Assembly (NCBI RefSeq): GCF_014649955.1
Contig: NZ_BMUA01000008.1
Location: forward strand, 186,001 to 250,000
Source of the DNA: Streptomyces violascens
GTDB taxonomy: Bacteria; Actinomycetota; Actinomycetes; Streptomycetales; Streptomycetaceae
Reading direction: 5' to 3'
Length of the DNA stretch: 64,000 nt
Part shown: positions 49,801 to 58,853 of the stretch, one piece after another
Layout of the letters: every line of letters begins with the position of its first letter
Position numbering within the stretch: position 1 is the stretch's first letter
The notes under the pieces: model-generated
What the model was told of the DNA's origin: nothing
The model's database searches: none
What the model saw: only the letters and a program-made list of their open reading frames with translations
Made by a program: the position numbers and the translations under genes

Positions 49801-50010
49801 TCAGCCCCGGCCGGCGATGCCCGACCGGCCCCGGACCGGTACGTATCCCAGGTCGGCGGGGCGATCGCCGGGCGACCAGCCGTCGAGGAGGTCGGACAGC
49901 TGGGGAGGCCAGATCTCGTTGTCGTACCGCAGGAGGAACACCGCGCCCAGCGGATCCCGGACGACGGTACGGGCCGCCTGCCTCGGGGTGCGGAGCCTCG
50001 GCGGTATCAC
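49801..50010 (-). CDS. Possible Nudix remnant or small protein
   Basis: The 69-aa product starts at ATG 50010, overlapping the Xre stop (ATGA). RTPRQAARTVVRDPLGAVFLLRYDNE resembles the first strand of Nudix hydrolases, but no GxxxxxExxxxxREUxEExGU box follows. It could be a truncated Nudix gene or a short coupled protein. Confidence 0.35.
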   Translation of the reverse strand: MIPPRLRTPRQAARTVVRDPLGAVFLLRYDNEIWPPQLSDLLDGWSPGDRPADLGYVPVRGRSGIAGRG

Positions 50011-50267
50011 GCGGCGACCGCGGGCGGCATCTCGCAGTCGCTCACGATCTCGTCCATGGACAGGCCGAGGACCGAGGCCAGCGCCGCCACCGTGAAGAAC
50101 GCGGGCGTCGGGGCGCGGCCCGTCTCGATCTTGCGGAGGGTCTCGGCGGAGAGGCCCGCCGCGGCCGCGATCTCCGTCATGCTGCGGTCGCCCCGCGCCG
50201 AGCGGAGCAACCGGCCGAGCCGTTCACCGCGTTGTCGCTCTGCGGGGGTCAGGGGGGTGCGGACCAT
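50007..50267 (-). CDS. Xre-type HTH regulator
   Basis: The 86-aa product starts at ATG 50267. MTEIAAAAGLSAETLRKIETGR is a clear helix-turn-helix, followed by FFTVAALASVLGLSMDEIVSDC. It probably regulates neighbouring genes; it is coupled to the small gene at 50010. Confidence 0.7.
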   Translation of the reverse strand: MVRTPLTPAERQRGERLGRLLRSARGDRSMTEIAAAAGLSAETLRKIETGRAPTPAFFTVAALASVLGLSMDEIVSDCEMPPAVAA

Positions 50268-50310
50268 TCTGGGATTCTAGGCGCTCGCGTGCGTGTGCGG
50301 TGAGTCGTCT

Positions 50311-50353
50311 GCGGGTCCGCCGTGGCTGGTCGCGCAGTTCCCCGCACCCCTGA
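50311..50353. repeat. Streptomyces dispersed intergenic repeat, copy 1
   Basis: A 43-bp segment with core GTCGCGCAGTTCCCCGC and CCCCTGA is about 91% identical (39/43) to 53065-53107. This string recurs between genes in many Streptomyces chromosomes. It is the only notable content of this gap. Confidence 0.6.
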
Positions 50354-50374
50354 CAGGGGTTGCCGTTCAGCGGG

Positions 50375-50920
50375 CTACCGAGCTCGCTCGGCTCCACGCG
50401 CCCCTCGAAGGCGCTCGCCCTCAGGCCCCTGCTCCGACCAGCCCGGTACCTCGAACCGGACGGTCACGTCCCTGCGGTGGACCTCCTCGCCGCAGTCTCG
50501 GCACGTCACCGCGGGATCCAGGTCCGCGCCGCACTTGTGGCGCCACACCGTCGGCGGGACTTCGGCGAGGTGGCGGTCGCCCCACTTCATGAGCATCAGG
50601 AGGACCGGGCGGAGCTCCTGGCCCGCCGGGGTCGCGCGGTACTCGTAGCGGGCCGGGCGCTCGCTGTAGAGGGTGCGCTCCAGGACGCCGGCGTCCACGA
50701 GGGTGCGCAGCCGGGTGGTGAGGATGTCGCGGGGGGCGCCGGTGTTCTTGGCGATCGCGTCGAAGCGGTGCACGCCGAAGAAGACCTCGCGCAGCACGAG
50801 CAGGGAGTACTTCTCGCCGACCACCGAGAGCGCGTCGGCGATCGAGCACGGCCGGGGGTTCTTGCCCCGCGCGGTACGCGACGGCTCGGGCTTGCGCTGC
50901 GGCTGCTCGGACACGTTCAT
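50375..50920 (-). CDS. HxlR-family winged-helix regulator
   Basis: The 181-aa product starts at ATG 50920. CSIADALSVVGEKYSLLVLREVFFGVHRFDAI and LTTRLRTLVDAGVLERTLYSERPARYEY are the hallmark HxlR segments. The C-terminus has a zinc-like CGADLDPAVTCRDC. It is divergent from the thiolase gene, and a long imperfect palindrome lies between them, suggesting control of the thiolase. Confidence 0.85.
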   Translation of the reverse strand: MNVSEQPQRKPEPSRTARGKNPRPCSIADALSVVGEKYSLLVLREVFFGVHRFDAIAKNTGAPRDILTTRLRTLVDAGVLERTLYSERPARYEYRATPAGQELRPVLLMLMKWGDRHLAEVPPTVWRHKCGADLDPAVTCRDCGEEVHRRDVTVRFEVPGWSEQGPEGERLRGARGAERAR

Positions 50921-50952
50921 GGGGCCACGGTAGCCGAGCCGGACCCAGTCCG

Positions 50953-50997
50953 TTGGATTTTCCTACTCACGGAGTTACAGTGAGTCCAGTTTTCCAA
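50953..50997. promoter_or_regulatory. Palindromic operator between HxlR and thiolase genes
   Basis: ACTCAC (50965-50970) and GTGAGT (50980-50985) lie inside outer arms TTGGA (50953-50957) and TCCAA (50993-50997). The 45-bp dyad is centred between the divergent starts, consistent with HxlR binding. Confidence 0.6.
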
Positions 50998-51029
50998 CCT
51001 ACTCATGAGTAGAGCCGAGGGAGCGCATC

Positions 51030-52199
51030 ATGCGTGACGCCGTGATCGTGGAAGCCGTACGCACGCCGATCGGCAGGGGAAAGCCGGGCGGGGCCCTGTC
51101 GGGGACCCATCCGGTCGAGCTGCTCGCCCACACCCTGCGCACCCTGGTGGAGCGCAGCGGCATCGAACCGGCGCTCGTCGACGACGTCATCGGCGGCACC
51201 GTCGACCAGGTCGGCGAGCAGGCCATGAACACCACCCGGTACGCCTGGCTGTCGGCCGGGTTCCCGGACTCCGTGCCCGCGACGACGGTCGACCGGCAGT
51301 GCGGGTCCTCGCAGCAGGCGGTGCACTTCGCCGCGCAGGGCGTGATCTCCGGCGCGTACGACCTGGTCGTGGCCTGCGGAGTGGAGTCGATGAGCCGGGT
51401 GCCGATGTGGTCCAACGTGCCTGCCGGGAAGGACCCGTTCGGGCCGGGGGTCGCCGCGCGCTTCCCCGACGGACTCGTCCCGCAGGGGATCAGTGCCGAG
51501 CTCATCGCCGCCAAGTGGTCGATCGGGCGGGAACAGATGGACGAGTTCGCCACCGCCTCGCACCGGAAGGCCGCGCGCGCCTGGGAGAGCGGCCTGTTCG
51601 CGGCGGAAACCGCGCCGATCGCCGGCCTCACCCGGGACGAGTCCGTACGCCCGGCCACCACCCCCGAGATCCTCGCCGGGCTCAATCCGTCGTTCGTGGA
51701 CCCGGCCTTCGCCGAGCGGTTCCCGCAGATCGACTGGTCGGTGACGGCCGGCAACAGCAGCCCGACCAACGACGGGGCGTCGGCGGTCCTGATCACCTCC
51801 AGCGAGACGGCCGCCCGGCTCGGGCTGCGCCCGCTCGCCCGGCTGCACAGCTTCGCCGTGACCGGCTCCGACCCGGTCCTCATGCTGACCGGCGTCGTCC
51901 CGGCGACGGAGAAGGTGCTGCGCAAGGCGGGGCTCGACCTCGGCGACATCGACCTGTTCGAGGTCAACGAGGCGTTCGCCAGCGTGGTCCTGGCCTGGCA
52001 GCAGGAGACCGGTGCCGACCCGGCGAAGGTGAACGTGCACGGCGGCGCGATCGCACTCGGCCACCCGCTCGGCGCGAGCGGCACCCGCCTGATGACGACG
52101 CTGGTGCACGCGATGCGGGAGCGCGGGGCACGCTATGCGCTCCAGACCATGTGCGAAGCGGGCGGCCTCGCCAACGCGACGATCCTGGAGGCCATTTGA
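51030..52199 (+). CDS. Acetyl-CoA acyltransferase (thiolase)
   Basis: The 389-aa product starts at ATG 51030. Active Cys91 is in VDRQCGSSQQAVHFAAQGV. The His site is GGAIALGHPLGASG and the second Cys lies in TMCEAGGLANA, where most homologues have CxGGG. It cleaves or condenses acyl-CoAs in fatty-acid or related degradation. It is probably controlled by the HxlR protein. Confidence 0.85.
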   Translation: MRDAVIVEAVRTPIGRGKPGGALSGTHPVELLAHTLRTLVERSGIEPALVDDVIGGTVDQVGEQAMNTTRYAWLSAGFPDSVPATTVDRQCGSSQQAVHFAAQGVISGAYDLVVACGVESMSRVPMWSNVPAGKDPFGPGVAARFPDGLVPQGISAELIAAKWSIGREQMDEFATASHRKAARAWESGLFAAETAPIAGLTRDESVRPATTPEILAGLNPSFVDPAFAERFPQIDWSVTAGNSSPTNDGASAVLITSSETAARLGLRPLARLHSFAVTGSDPVLMLTGVVPATEKVLRKAGLDLGDIDLFEVNEAFASVVLAWQQETGADPAKVNVHGGAIALGHPLGASGTRLMTTLVHAMRERGARYALQTMCEAGGLANATILEAI

Positions 52200-52244
52200 A
52201 CCCACCCCGGCGGGACCCGGGCGCCCACCCCATTCAAATACCGG

Positions 52245-52260
52245 TATAGTAATTGGAATG
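52245..52260 (+). promoter_or_regulatory. -10 element adjacent to a leaderless start
   Basis: TATAGT (52245-52250) ends 7 nt before ATG 52258. There is no purine-rich ribosome site. The palindrome ATACCGGTAT overlaps the -10. This layout predicts a leaderless message. Confidence 0.55.
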
Positions 52261-53025
52261 GTGGAGATCAAGAGCGATACCCAGATGGATGCGATGCGCG
52301 AGGCCGGCCGCGTGGTGGCACAGGCCCTGGCGGCGGCGCGGGAGGCGGCCGACGTCGGCGTCAGCCTCACCGAACTCGACGCCGCCGCGCGGGAGATCCT
52401 GTTCAAGGCGGGCGCCACGTCGCCGTTCCTCGACTATCACCCCGAGTTCGCGCCGGTCCCCTTCCCGGCCACGGCGTGCATCTCCGTGAACGACGCGATC
52501 GTGCACGGCATCCCGGACGGCTACCGGCTGCGCGACGGCGACCTGGTCAGCGTCGACTTCGGCGCGGTCCTCGACGGGTGGGCCGGGGACTCGGCGATCA
52601 GCTTCACGGTCGGCCGGGCCCGGCCCGAGGACGTAACGCTCGTCGAGACGGCGTTCCGGGCGCTGGACGCGGGGATCGCGGCGGCGGTCGTCGGCAACCG
52701 CATCGGTGACATCGCGCACGCGATCGGGAAGGTCTGCCGGGGCGCGGGCTATGGCATCCCGGACGGGTTCGGCGGGCACGGCATCGGCCGCCACATGCAC
52801 GAGGACCCGGCCGTGCCCAACGAGGGGCGGGCCGGGCGCGGCATGGTGCTGCGGCATGGGATGGTGCTGGCGATCGAGCCGATGCTGATCGCCGACGGGA
52901 GCGATGCGTACTATCCGGCGGCCGACGGGTGGACTCTGCGCAGCCTGAGCGGGGCTCGAGCTGCCCATGCCGAGCACACGGTTGCCGTCACCGATGCCGG
53001 GCCCCGCATCCTCACCCTGCCCTAG
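52258..53025 (+). CDS. map: Type I methionine aminopeptidase
   Basis: The 255-aa product starts at ATG 52258. The metal ligands are in VSVDFGAVLDGWAGDSAISF (two Asp), FGGHGIGRHMHEDP (His) and VLAIEPML (Glu). The start has no visible ribosome site but a -10 element right before it, so the mRNA is probably leaderless. It removes initiator Met from new proteins. It is separate from the usual map location near ribosomal genes, so it is likely a second copy. Confidence 0.85.
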   Translation: MVEIKSDTQMDAMREAGRVVAQALAAAREAADVGVSLTELDAAAREILFKAGATSPFLDYHPEFAPVPFPATACISVNDAIVHGIPDGYRLRDGDLVSVDFGAVLDGWAGDSAISFTVGRARPEDVTLVETAFRALDAGIAAAVVGNRIGDIAHAIGKVCRGAGYGIPDGFGGHGIGRHMHEDPAVPNEGRAGRGMVLRHGMVLAIEPMLIADGSDAYYPAADGWTLRSLSGARAAHAEHTVAVTDAGPRILTLP

Positions 53026-53198
53026 CCGGCGGGCCTTTCGCTTCCGCGTGCTGTTCGGTCGGGTGCGGGTCCGTCGCGGCTTGTCGCGCAGTTCCCCGCG
53101 CCCCTGAAAAGCCCTCCCCCCGCGGCTGGTCGCGCCCACGCGGCGGAGCCGCACATTGATACCGGCACCGCGCCCCTGACAGGCCCCCAAGGGTTGGC
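53026..53198. repeat. Intergenic region with dispersed repeat copies
   Basis: Copy 2 of the 43-bp repeat is at 53065-53107. A more degenerate partial copy follows (about 53120-53187, ending CGCGCCCCTGACAGGCCCC). No gene is seen. Confidence 0.6.
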
Positions 53199-53879
53199 CT
53201 AGTTGTTGGCCAGGAACTGCTGGGTCAGGTCGTGGCCCAGGGTTCTTGCCGCGCTGTGGCTTTCGATCGGCTTTGACTGGGAGTTCTTGAACAGGATGTA
53301 CGTGACGCCGGAGTCCGCGCCGCCCGTCTTCGGGTTCGGGTCCATGCCGAGCGCCTTGGCCGTGGCGTACGACGCCTCACCGATGGTGTTGGTCGGGCCC
53401 GTGTCGCCCACGACTGCGTACTCGACCTTGTTGCGGTAGATGACGGCGACGACGCCTCCGCCCTTGATGCCGGACGAGGCGTAGTTCCAGATCGAGCCCG
53501 CGCTCGGCACCACCACGTACGGCAGCTTCTCCGCGCTGAGCGGCAGGCCGTTCGACTGGTGGAAGCGGGTGTCGGACTGAAACCAGGGGTCAGTGTCCTT
53601 GTTGCAGGCCGGGGTGATCTGGCCGTCGCAGTCGATGCCCAGTCCGGACTTCCAGAACACGGCGCCGTCCATGCCGCAGACCGGCACGTCGGCCGCGGCC
53701 GAGGGGTCCTGCCTGTATTTGCCGTGGGAAATCTGGGAACAGGTCTCCACCTTGGCGAGGAGTTCGGCCGCCCCGGCCGTGCCCTCGGCCGCCGAGGCGG
53801 GCGCCGTGACGGGGAACGTTGCCGCGGCGAGCAGGGCGGCGCCGGATGCCGCGGCGAGGGCGAGCCTTCTGGTACGCAC
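53199..53879 (-). CDS. Secreted GH75-type chitosanase
   Basis: The 226-aa product starts at ATG 53879. A Sec signal peptide (RRLALAAASGAALLAAAT) is cleaved near residue 30. The catalytic region has GLGIDCDGQ, AVFWKSGL and AVVGDTGPTNTIGEAS, as in GH75 chitosanases. It hydrolyses chitosan outside the cell. Confidence 0.8.
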   Translation of the reverse strand: MRTRRLALAAASGAALLAAATFPVTAPASAAEGTAGAAELLAKVETCSQISHGKYRQDPSAAADVPVCGMDGAVFWKSGLGIDCDGQITPACNKDTDPWFQSDTRFHQSNGLPLSAEKLPYVVVPSAGSIWNYASSGIKGGGVVAVIYRNKVEYAVVGDTGPTNTIGEASYATAKALGMDPNPKTGGADSGVTYILFKNSQSKPIESHSAARTLGHDLTQQFLANN

Positions 53880-54028
53880 CCGGGAACCCTTCTGTCAGAA
53901 ACGTTTCCTTAGCTATTGCGCACGTGAGCTGCCGCCAACCAAGATCGCCGACCCCGCGCAACAAGAGGCCCATGGTTCCCGGCCGTTCAGGACGGGACCA
54001 TGGGCCTCACCGGCGACGTCAGCCGGGG

Positions 54029-55846
54029 CTACTGCTTTCCACTCGGATGGACCACCAGCGCCGAGCCGCCGCCCCGCCGCACCTTCTCAGCCGCGGCGAG
54101 CCAGCGCCCGTCCGGCAGCCGCTGCACCCCGGTCGCCGCCCCGATCTCCGGATTCAGCGAGAACGAGTGGCCGAGCGCCTCCAGCCGGGCCCTCAAGGGG
54201 CTGTTGTAGAGGGCGGGTTCGAGCTCGGTCCGGGCCGCGTTGCGCTGGCTGGCACGCGGTGCCGCGATCGCGTCGACCAGCGGCATCCCCCGGTCCAGAT
54301 GGTTGATCAGCGTCTGGAGGACGGTTGTGATGATGGTCGCACCGCCCGGCGAACCGAGCGCGAGCACCGGCTTGTCGTGCCGGTCGAGCACGATCGTCGG
54401 CGAGATGGAGGAGCGCGGCCGCTTGCCCGGACCCGGCAGGTTCGGGTCGTGGACGGCCGGGTTGGCCGGGGCGAAGGAGAAGTCGGTCAGCTCGTTGTTG
54501 AGCAGGAAGCCCCTGCCGGGCACGGTGATGGCGCTGCCGCCGGTCTGCTCGATGGTGAGCGTGTACGCGACGACGTTGCCCCACTTGTCGGCGACCGTCA
54601 GATGCGTGGTGTTGTCGCCCTCGTACGTGGTCGGGGCCGCCGGGCCCGACGTCTTGCACGCCGCGGGGTGGCGCGGATCGCCGGGTGCGAGAGGGCTGGT
54701 CAGGACCGCGTCGTCCTTGATCAGGCAGGCCCGCGAGTCGGCGAAGCGCTGCGAGAGCAGGCCCTTGACCGGCACGTTCTCGAAGTCCGTGTCGCCCACC
54801 CAGCGACCCCGGTCCGCGAACGCGATCCGGCTCGCCTCGATGTAGTGGTGCAGGAACTGCACGTCCGAGGCCTTCGACAGGTCGGTGTTCTCCAGGATGT
54901 TGAGCGCCTCGCCGACCGTCGTGCCGCCGGAGGTGGAGGGAGCCATGCCGTAGACGTCGAGCCCTCGGTAGTCGACCTTGGTGGGAGCCTGGAACTTCGC
55001 CTCGTACGCGTGCAGGTCCTTCTCGGTGAGGTCGCCGCTGCGCACCTTGCGGGTCGACTTGGGGTCGACGGGCGGCTTGCGGACGGTCTTGACGATGTCG
55101 TCGCCGAGGTCACCGCGGTAGACGGCGTCGACGCCCTTGCGGCCCAACTCCTCGTAGGTGCGCGCCAGATCCGGGTTCTTGAAGGTCGAGCCGACCACCG
55201 GGAGCTGCCCGCCCGGCAGGAACAGCTTGGCGGAGTCGGGGAAGTCGGCGAACCGGGCCTGGTTGCCCTCGGTCTGCGAGCGGAAGGTGTCGTCGACGGT
55301 GAACCCGTCGCGCGCGAGGCGCTCCGCGGGCTTCAGGAGCGTGCGCAGCGACTTGCTGCCCCACGCGTCCAGAGCCCGGTCCCAGGTGGCCGCGGTGCCC
55401 GGGGTGCCGACGCTGAGCCCGCTGGTCACGGCGTCCGCGAAGGGCAGCGGTTTGCCGTTCTCCACGAACAGCGAGGACGTGGCGGACGCGGGCGCGGTCT
55501 CGCGGCCGTCGAGGGTGTGCACGGAGCGGGAGGCGGCGTCGTAGTAGACGAAGTAGCCGCCCCCGCCGATGCCCGAGGAGTACGGCTCGGTGACACCGAG
55601 GGCGGCCGCGGTGGCGACGGCCGCGTCCACCGCGTTGCCCCCGTTCTTCAGGACTTCGAGGCCGGCGGCGGACGCGTCGGCGTCCACACTGGAGACCGCT
55701 CCCCCGTAGCCGACCGCCTCCGGCACCTTGGCCGGGGTCCGGCCGGGCGGCGCGGCCGTCGTGGGCGGCGCGGCGGCGACCGAGGCCGCGACGGCGGCCG
55801 CCGCGGCGAGGAGGGACAGGGTGCGGGCAGCAGGACGACGACGCAT
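54029..55846 (-). CDS. ggt: Gamma-glutamyltransferase
   Basis: The 605-aa product starts at ATG 55846 after GGGAGG. A signal peptide precedes NGGNAVDAAVATAAALGVTEPYSSGIGG. The autocleavage site lies in EGDNTTHLTVADKWGN, with the nucleophile Thr before HLT; PGRGFLLNNELTDFSF follows. It transfers or hydrolyses glutathione gamma-glutamyl groups. Standard ggt length. Confidence 0.88.
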   Translation of the reverse strand: MRRRPAARTLSLLAAAAAVAASVAAAPPTTAAPPGRTPAKVPEAVGYGGAVSSVDADASAAGLEVLKNGGNAVDAAVATAAALGVTEPYSSGIGGGGYFVYYDAASRSVHTLDGRETAPASATSSLFVENGKPLPFADAVTSGLSVGTPGTAATWDRALDAWGSKSLRTLLKPAERLARDGFTVDDTFRSQTEGNQARFADFPDSAKLFLPGGQLPVVGSTFKNPDLARTYEELGRKGVDAVYRGDLGDDIVKTVRKPPVDPKSTRKVRSGDLTEKDLHAYEAKFQAPTKVDYRGLDVYGMAPSTSGGTTVGEALNILENTDLSKASDVQFLHHYIEASRIAFADRGRWVGDTDFENVPVKGLLSQRFADSRACLIKDDAVLTSPLAPGDPRHPAACKTSGPAAPTTYEGDNTTHLTVADKWGNVVAYTLTIEQTGGSAITVPGRGFLLNNELTDFSFAPANPAVHDPNLPGPGKRPRSSISPTIVLDRHDKPVLALGSPGGATIITTVLQTLINHLDRGMPLVDAIAAPRASQRNAARTELEPALYNSPLRARLEALGHSFSLNPEIGAATGVQRLPDGRWLAAAEKVRRGGGSALVVHPSGKQ

Positions 55847-55950
55847 GCATACCTCCCGTTGGCGAACGTCCGCGCAGCGTAGCGCCGGGCCGGGGTTGGC
55901 GTCATGGGCATGTCGAACAGGGGCGCGAACTCCCGCTAGCATGCCCGCCC

Positions 55951-56694
55951 ATGAATGACGACGTACGCAACATCGTGCTCGGCGTGGTGGCGGCGGGCAT
56001 AAGTGCCGCCCTGGGCTGGGTCGCCCGGAACTACCTCTGGAAGCGCAAACTCCGCCGCAAACAGGCCTTCTTCGGGCTGCCCGACCACTCGGAGTGCCTG
56101 CTCGTCGTCAACCGGGCCGCGGGGCACGAGGTCGCGGTGCACCGATTCGACGTGTTCGCACTCCTCGAACTCTCCTCGCTCATCAAGGACTGCGGAGCGC
56201 ACGCCCAGATCATCCAGCACGATCTCGCCCAGCAGGGCTTCGGCGAGCGCACCGAATTCTGCCTCGGCGGGCCCTATTCAAATCGGCGGATGGGAGCCCA
56301 CCTCGCATCGCTCCTGCCCGGCGTGAAGATGAACGTGGACTCCGAGCCGAGCCCCGACCGCGGCGCCTTCCAGATCGGCTCGGAGCGCTACCGGCTTGAG
56401 AACGGCGTCTGCGAGTACGTGATCCTGGCCCGGCTCACACCGGGCCCGGACTCCCGCCCGGTGTTCCTGTTCTGCGGCCAATCCGCGATCACCAACCAGG
56501 CCGCCACCCGCTATCTCGCCCGTAATTCCGAGAAGCTCGCCCGCAAGCACGGCAGCAATTCGTTCTGCCTGCTCCTGAAGGTCGTCAACTCGCATGCGTA
56601 CGGGCCCGATGTGGTGGAGCTCGTCGCCGATGTGACCCGGGCGGCCCAGGAACCGGCCCCGGTGATCCGCACCTCGCACCGGGCGGGCAGTTAA
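55951..56694 (+). CDS. Streptomyces conserved membrane-anchored protein
   Basis: The 247-aa product starts at ATG 55951. One N-terminal span (IVLGVVAAGISAALGWVA) is followed by ECLLVVNRAAGHEVAVHRFDV and VILARLTPGPDSRPVFLFCGQ. The family is seen in Streptomyces genomes with unknown function. It is convergent with the P450 gene, overlapping by 4 nt. Confidence 0.6.
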   Translation: MNDDVRNIVLGVVAAGISAALGWVARNYLWKRKLRRKQAFFGLPDHSECLLVVNRAAGHEVAVHRFDVFALLELSSLIKDCGAHAQIIQHDLAQQGFGERTEFCLGGPYSNRRMGAHLASLLPGVKMNVDSEPSPDRGAFQIGSERYRLENGVCEYVILARLTPGPDSRPVFLFCGQSAITNQAATRYLARNSEKLARKHGSNSFCLLLKVVNSHAYGPDVVELVADVTRAAQEPAPVIRTSHRAGS

Positions 56695-57935
56695 CCCACC
56701 CTCAGCGGCAAAGACTTGATGCCGTTGATGAAGTTGGAGACGAGCCGACGCGGCGGGGCCGCGAGTTCTGTGCGGGGCAGGGCGCGCAGCGCCTCCTCGT
56801 GCAGCACCCTGAGTTGCAGCCGGGCGAAGTGCGCGCCGAGGCACACGTGCGGGCCGTCGCCGAACGAGACGTGCGGGTTCGGGCTGCGGGCCAGGTCCAG
56901 GCGGTGCGGGTCGGCGAAGACGCGCTCGTCGTGGTTGGCGGAGGCGTGGAAGACGACGACCTTGTCGCCGGCCGCGACGGTCTGTCCGGCGAGGACGGTG
57001 GCCCGGTCGGCGGTGCGCCGGAAGCTCAGCACCGGCGGATGCCATCGCAGGAGTTCCTCGACGGCCATGTCCACAGCAACCTGGCGCTCCATCAGCTCAA
57101 GCCGCGCCTCGGGGTGTTCGGCCAACGCGAGCAGGCCGCCCGGGGCCGCGCTGCGTACCGTGTCGTTGCCCGCCACCGTCAGGAGGAAGAAGAACATCTC
57201 CAGCTCGGCGTCGGCGAGTTCGGAGTGGGCGAGCGAGGTCATGATGTCGTCGGAGGGACGCTCGCGCTTGTACGCGGCGAGCTCCTGGGCGTACGCGAAC
57301 ATCTCGGCCAGCATCGCGGGCGAGCGCGGGTTGACCGGACGCCCGTCGGGGCCGGGCACCGGCGGCTCGTCCGGGTCCTGGTAGGCGATGACGCGCTCGG
57401 TCCACTCCAGGAGGAGGCCCCGGTCGCCCGGCGGCACCCCGAGGAGGTCGGTGAGGTTGAGCAGCGCGTAGTCATCGGTGACGTCGGCGACCAGGTCGGC
57501 CACGCCGTCCTCGGCGCCGTCGCGGGCCCCGGTGAGCAGGGCACGGGCCCGCTCGCGCGCCAGCGCCTCGAAGCGGTCGATCCGGCCGGGCGTGAAGGCG
57601 CGGCTGACCAGGCGGCGCAGTCTTCCGTGCCGCGGAGGGTCCTGGTTGAGCATCATGCGGCGGATGAACGGCAGGTCCGCCGGGTCGGGGTCGCGGATCT
57701 GGGTGGCGCCGAGCGCCGAGGAGAAGGTGCCCGCGTCCTTGAGGACCCGTACGACGTCCGCGTGGCGGGTGACCGCCCAGAAGCCGGGGCCGGCCGGCCA
57801 GCCGAGCACCTCGGGCTCCTCCTGCCACGCGACCGGGTGGTGGTCGCGCAACTCGCGGTAGGCGAGGTGCGGCGGCCCGGCCGCGTACAGGCGGGGGTCG
57901 AAGACGTCGGGGGTGTCAGCAGCCATGGTGGGCAT
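56691..57935 (-). CDS. Cytochrome P450
   Basis: The 414-aa product is taken from ATG 57935; ATGs at 57956 and 57926 are alternatives. The haem loop is FGDGPHVCLGAHFARLQL. The I-helix reads FLLTVAGNDTVRS, with Asn instead of the usual Gly/Glu residue. EELLRWHPPVLSFRRTA is the ExxR region. It probably hydroxylates a small molecule. No ferredoxin gene is adjacent. Confidence 0.85.
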   Translation of the reverse strand: MPTMAADTPDVFDPRLYAAGPPHLAYRELRDHHPVAWQEEPEVLGWPAGPGFWAVTRHADVVRVLKDAGTFSSALGATQIRDPDPADLPFIRRMMLNQDPPRHGRLRRLVSRAFTPGRIDRFEALARERARALLTGARDGAEDGVADLVADVTDDYALLNLTDLLGVPPGDRGLLLEWTERVIAYQDPDEPPVPGPDGRPVNPRSPAMLAEMFAYAQELAAYKRERPSDDIMTSLAHSELADAELEMFFFLLTVAGNDTVRSAAPGGLLALAEHPEARLELMERQVAVDMAVEELLRWHPPVLSFRRTADRATVLAGQTVAAGDKVVVFHASANHDERVFADPHRLDLARSPNPHVSFGDGPHVCLGAHFARLQLRVLHEEALRALPRTELAAPPRRLVSNFINGIKSLPLRVG

Positions 57936-57964
57936 GATGGGGCCTGCCGAGGACATCGGGCGTG

Positions 57965-58738
57965 TCAGACATGGTCGGCCCGCAGGAAGTCCTCGACGGT
58001 GCGGATCAGGTCGAGCGGTGCCTCGTCCATGGCGTGGTGTCCGACGTGGGGCAGTTCGACGAGCTGGCCCGCCGGGTACCAGCGCAGCCAAGTGGCGCGC
58101 AGGAACTGGGCATTGAGGGCCGGATCGAGCGCGCCGGTCACCGCGAGCGCGGGCACCGGGGAGCCCTCGGTCTCCTCGTGGAAGTCCTCGCCGGACCAGG
58201 AGTCGAGCCAGGCGCGGAACGCCTTGGGGTCGCTGCGGTCCACCGAGCGCCGGGTCATCCGGTCCAGCCAGGCGTCGGGGCGGTCACCGCCGGTGGTGAG
58301 GTCGATGATGGCGCGGCGATTGGCGGGGTGCTCGGCGGCCTCGGTGAACAGTTCGCGGGTCGCCTCGTCCATCGGCATGCCGCTCGCCGGGACCGGCGAT
58401 ATGCCGACCATGCGGCGCACGCGGTCGGGGGCGGCGGCCAGGACGCGCTGGACGACGGCGCCGCCCATCGAGTGGCCGATCAGCGAGAACCGGTGCCAGC
58501 CGAGCCGGTCGGCAAGGGCCAGGACGTCCTGGGCTCCCTCGCTCGTGGTGAACGCGCCGGAGGCGTCCCTGGCCTCGCCGTAGCCGCGCAGGTCGACGAA
58601 GGCGTAGGTGAAGGCGGCGGCGTCGAGGTCGGGCAGCACGGCGGCGTAGTCGCCGCGGTCGGCGAGCCAGCCGTGCACGGCGACGACCCGATGGGCGCCG
58701 TCGCCGTGGAGGGTGTGGGGCAGCGTGAATCCGGCCAT
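57965..58738 (-). CDS. Alpha/beta hydrolase
   Basis: The 257-aa product starts at ATG 58738 behind GGAG. VVAVHGWLADRGDYAAVLPDL begins the fold; the nucleophile elbow is FSLIGHSMGGAVVQR, and the acid and His are in TGALDPALN and LPHVGHHAMDEAP. It may act on the P450 product since the two genes are 29 bp apart on the same strand. Confidence 0.8.
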   Translation of the reverse strand: MAGFTLPHTLHGDGAHRVVAVHGWLADRGDYAAVLPDLDAAAFTYAFVDLRGYGEARDASGAFTTSEGAQDVLALADRLGWHRFSLIGHSMGGAVVQRVLAAAPDRVRRMVGISPVPASGMPMDEATRELFTEAAEHPANRRAIIDLTTGGDRPDAWLDRMTRRSVDRSDPKAFRAWLDSWSGEDFHEETEGSPVPALAVTGALDPALNAQFLRATWLRWYPAGQLVELPHVGHHAMDEAPLDLIRTVEDFLRADHV

Positions 58739-58853
58739 GGGCACTCCGATTCCGGGCAGCGGTCGTCGGCGTACGGCTCGCTGGTGGTGCTGTCGGCGCG
58801 CGAGACGTACGCGTACACGGTGGCGCTCGCCCTGCCACCTGGCAAGAAGCCGG

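Noticed and set aside
53819-55882. 687-aa + strand frame opposite gamma-glutamyltransferase
   Set aside because: The minus-strand gene has signal peptide and catalytic Thr motif; the + frame has only Arg/Gly/Val-rich sequence.
56799-58583. 594-aa + strand frame opposite the P450 and hydrolase
   Set aside because: Both antisense genes have complete catalytic motifs; this frame is a codon-bias artefact.
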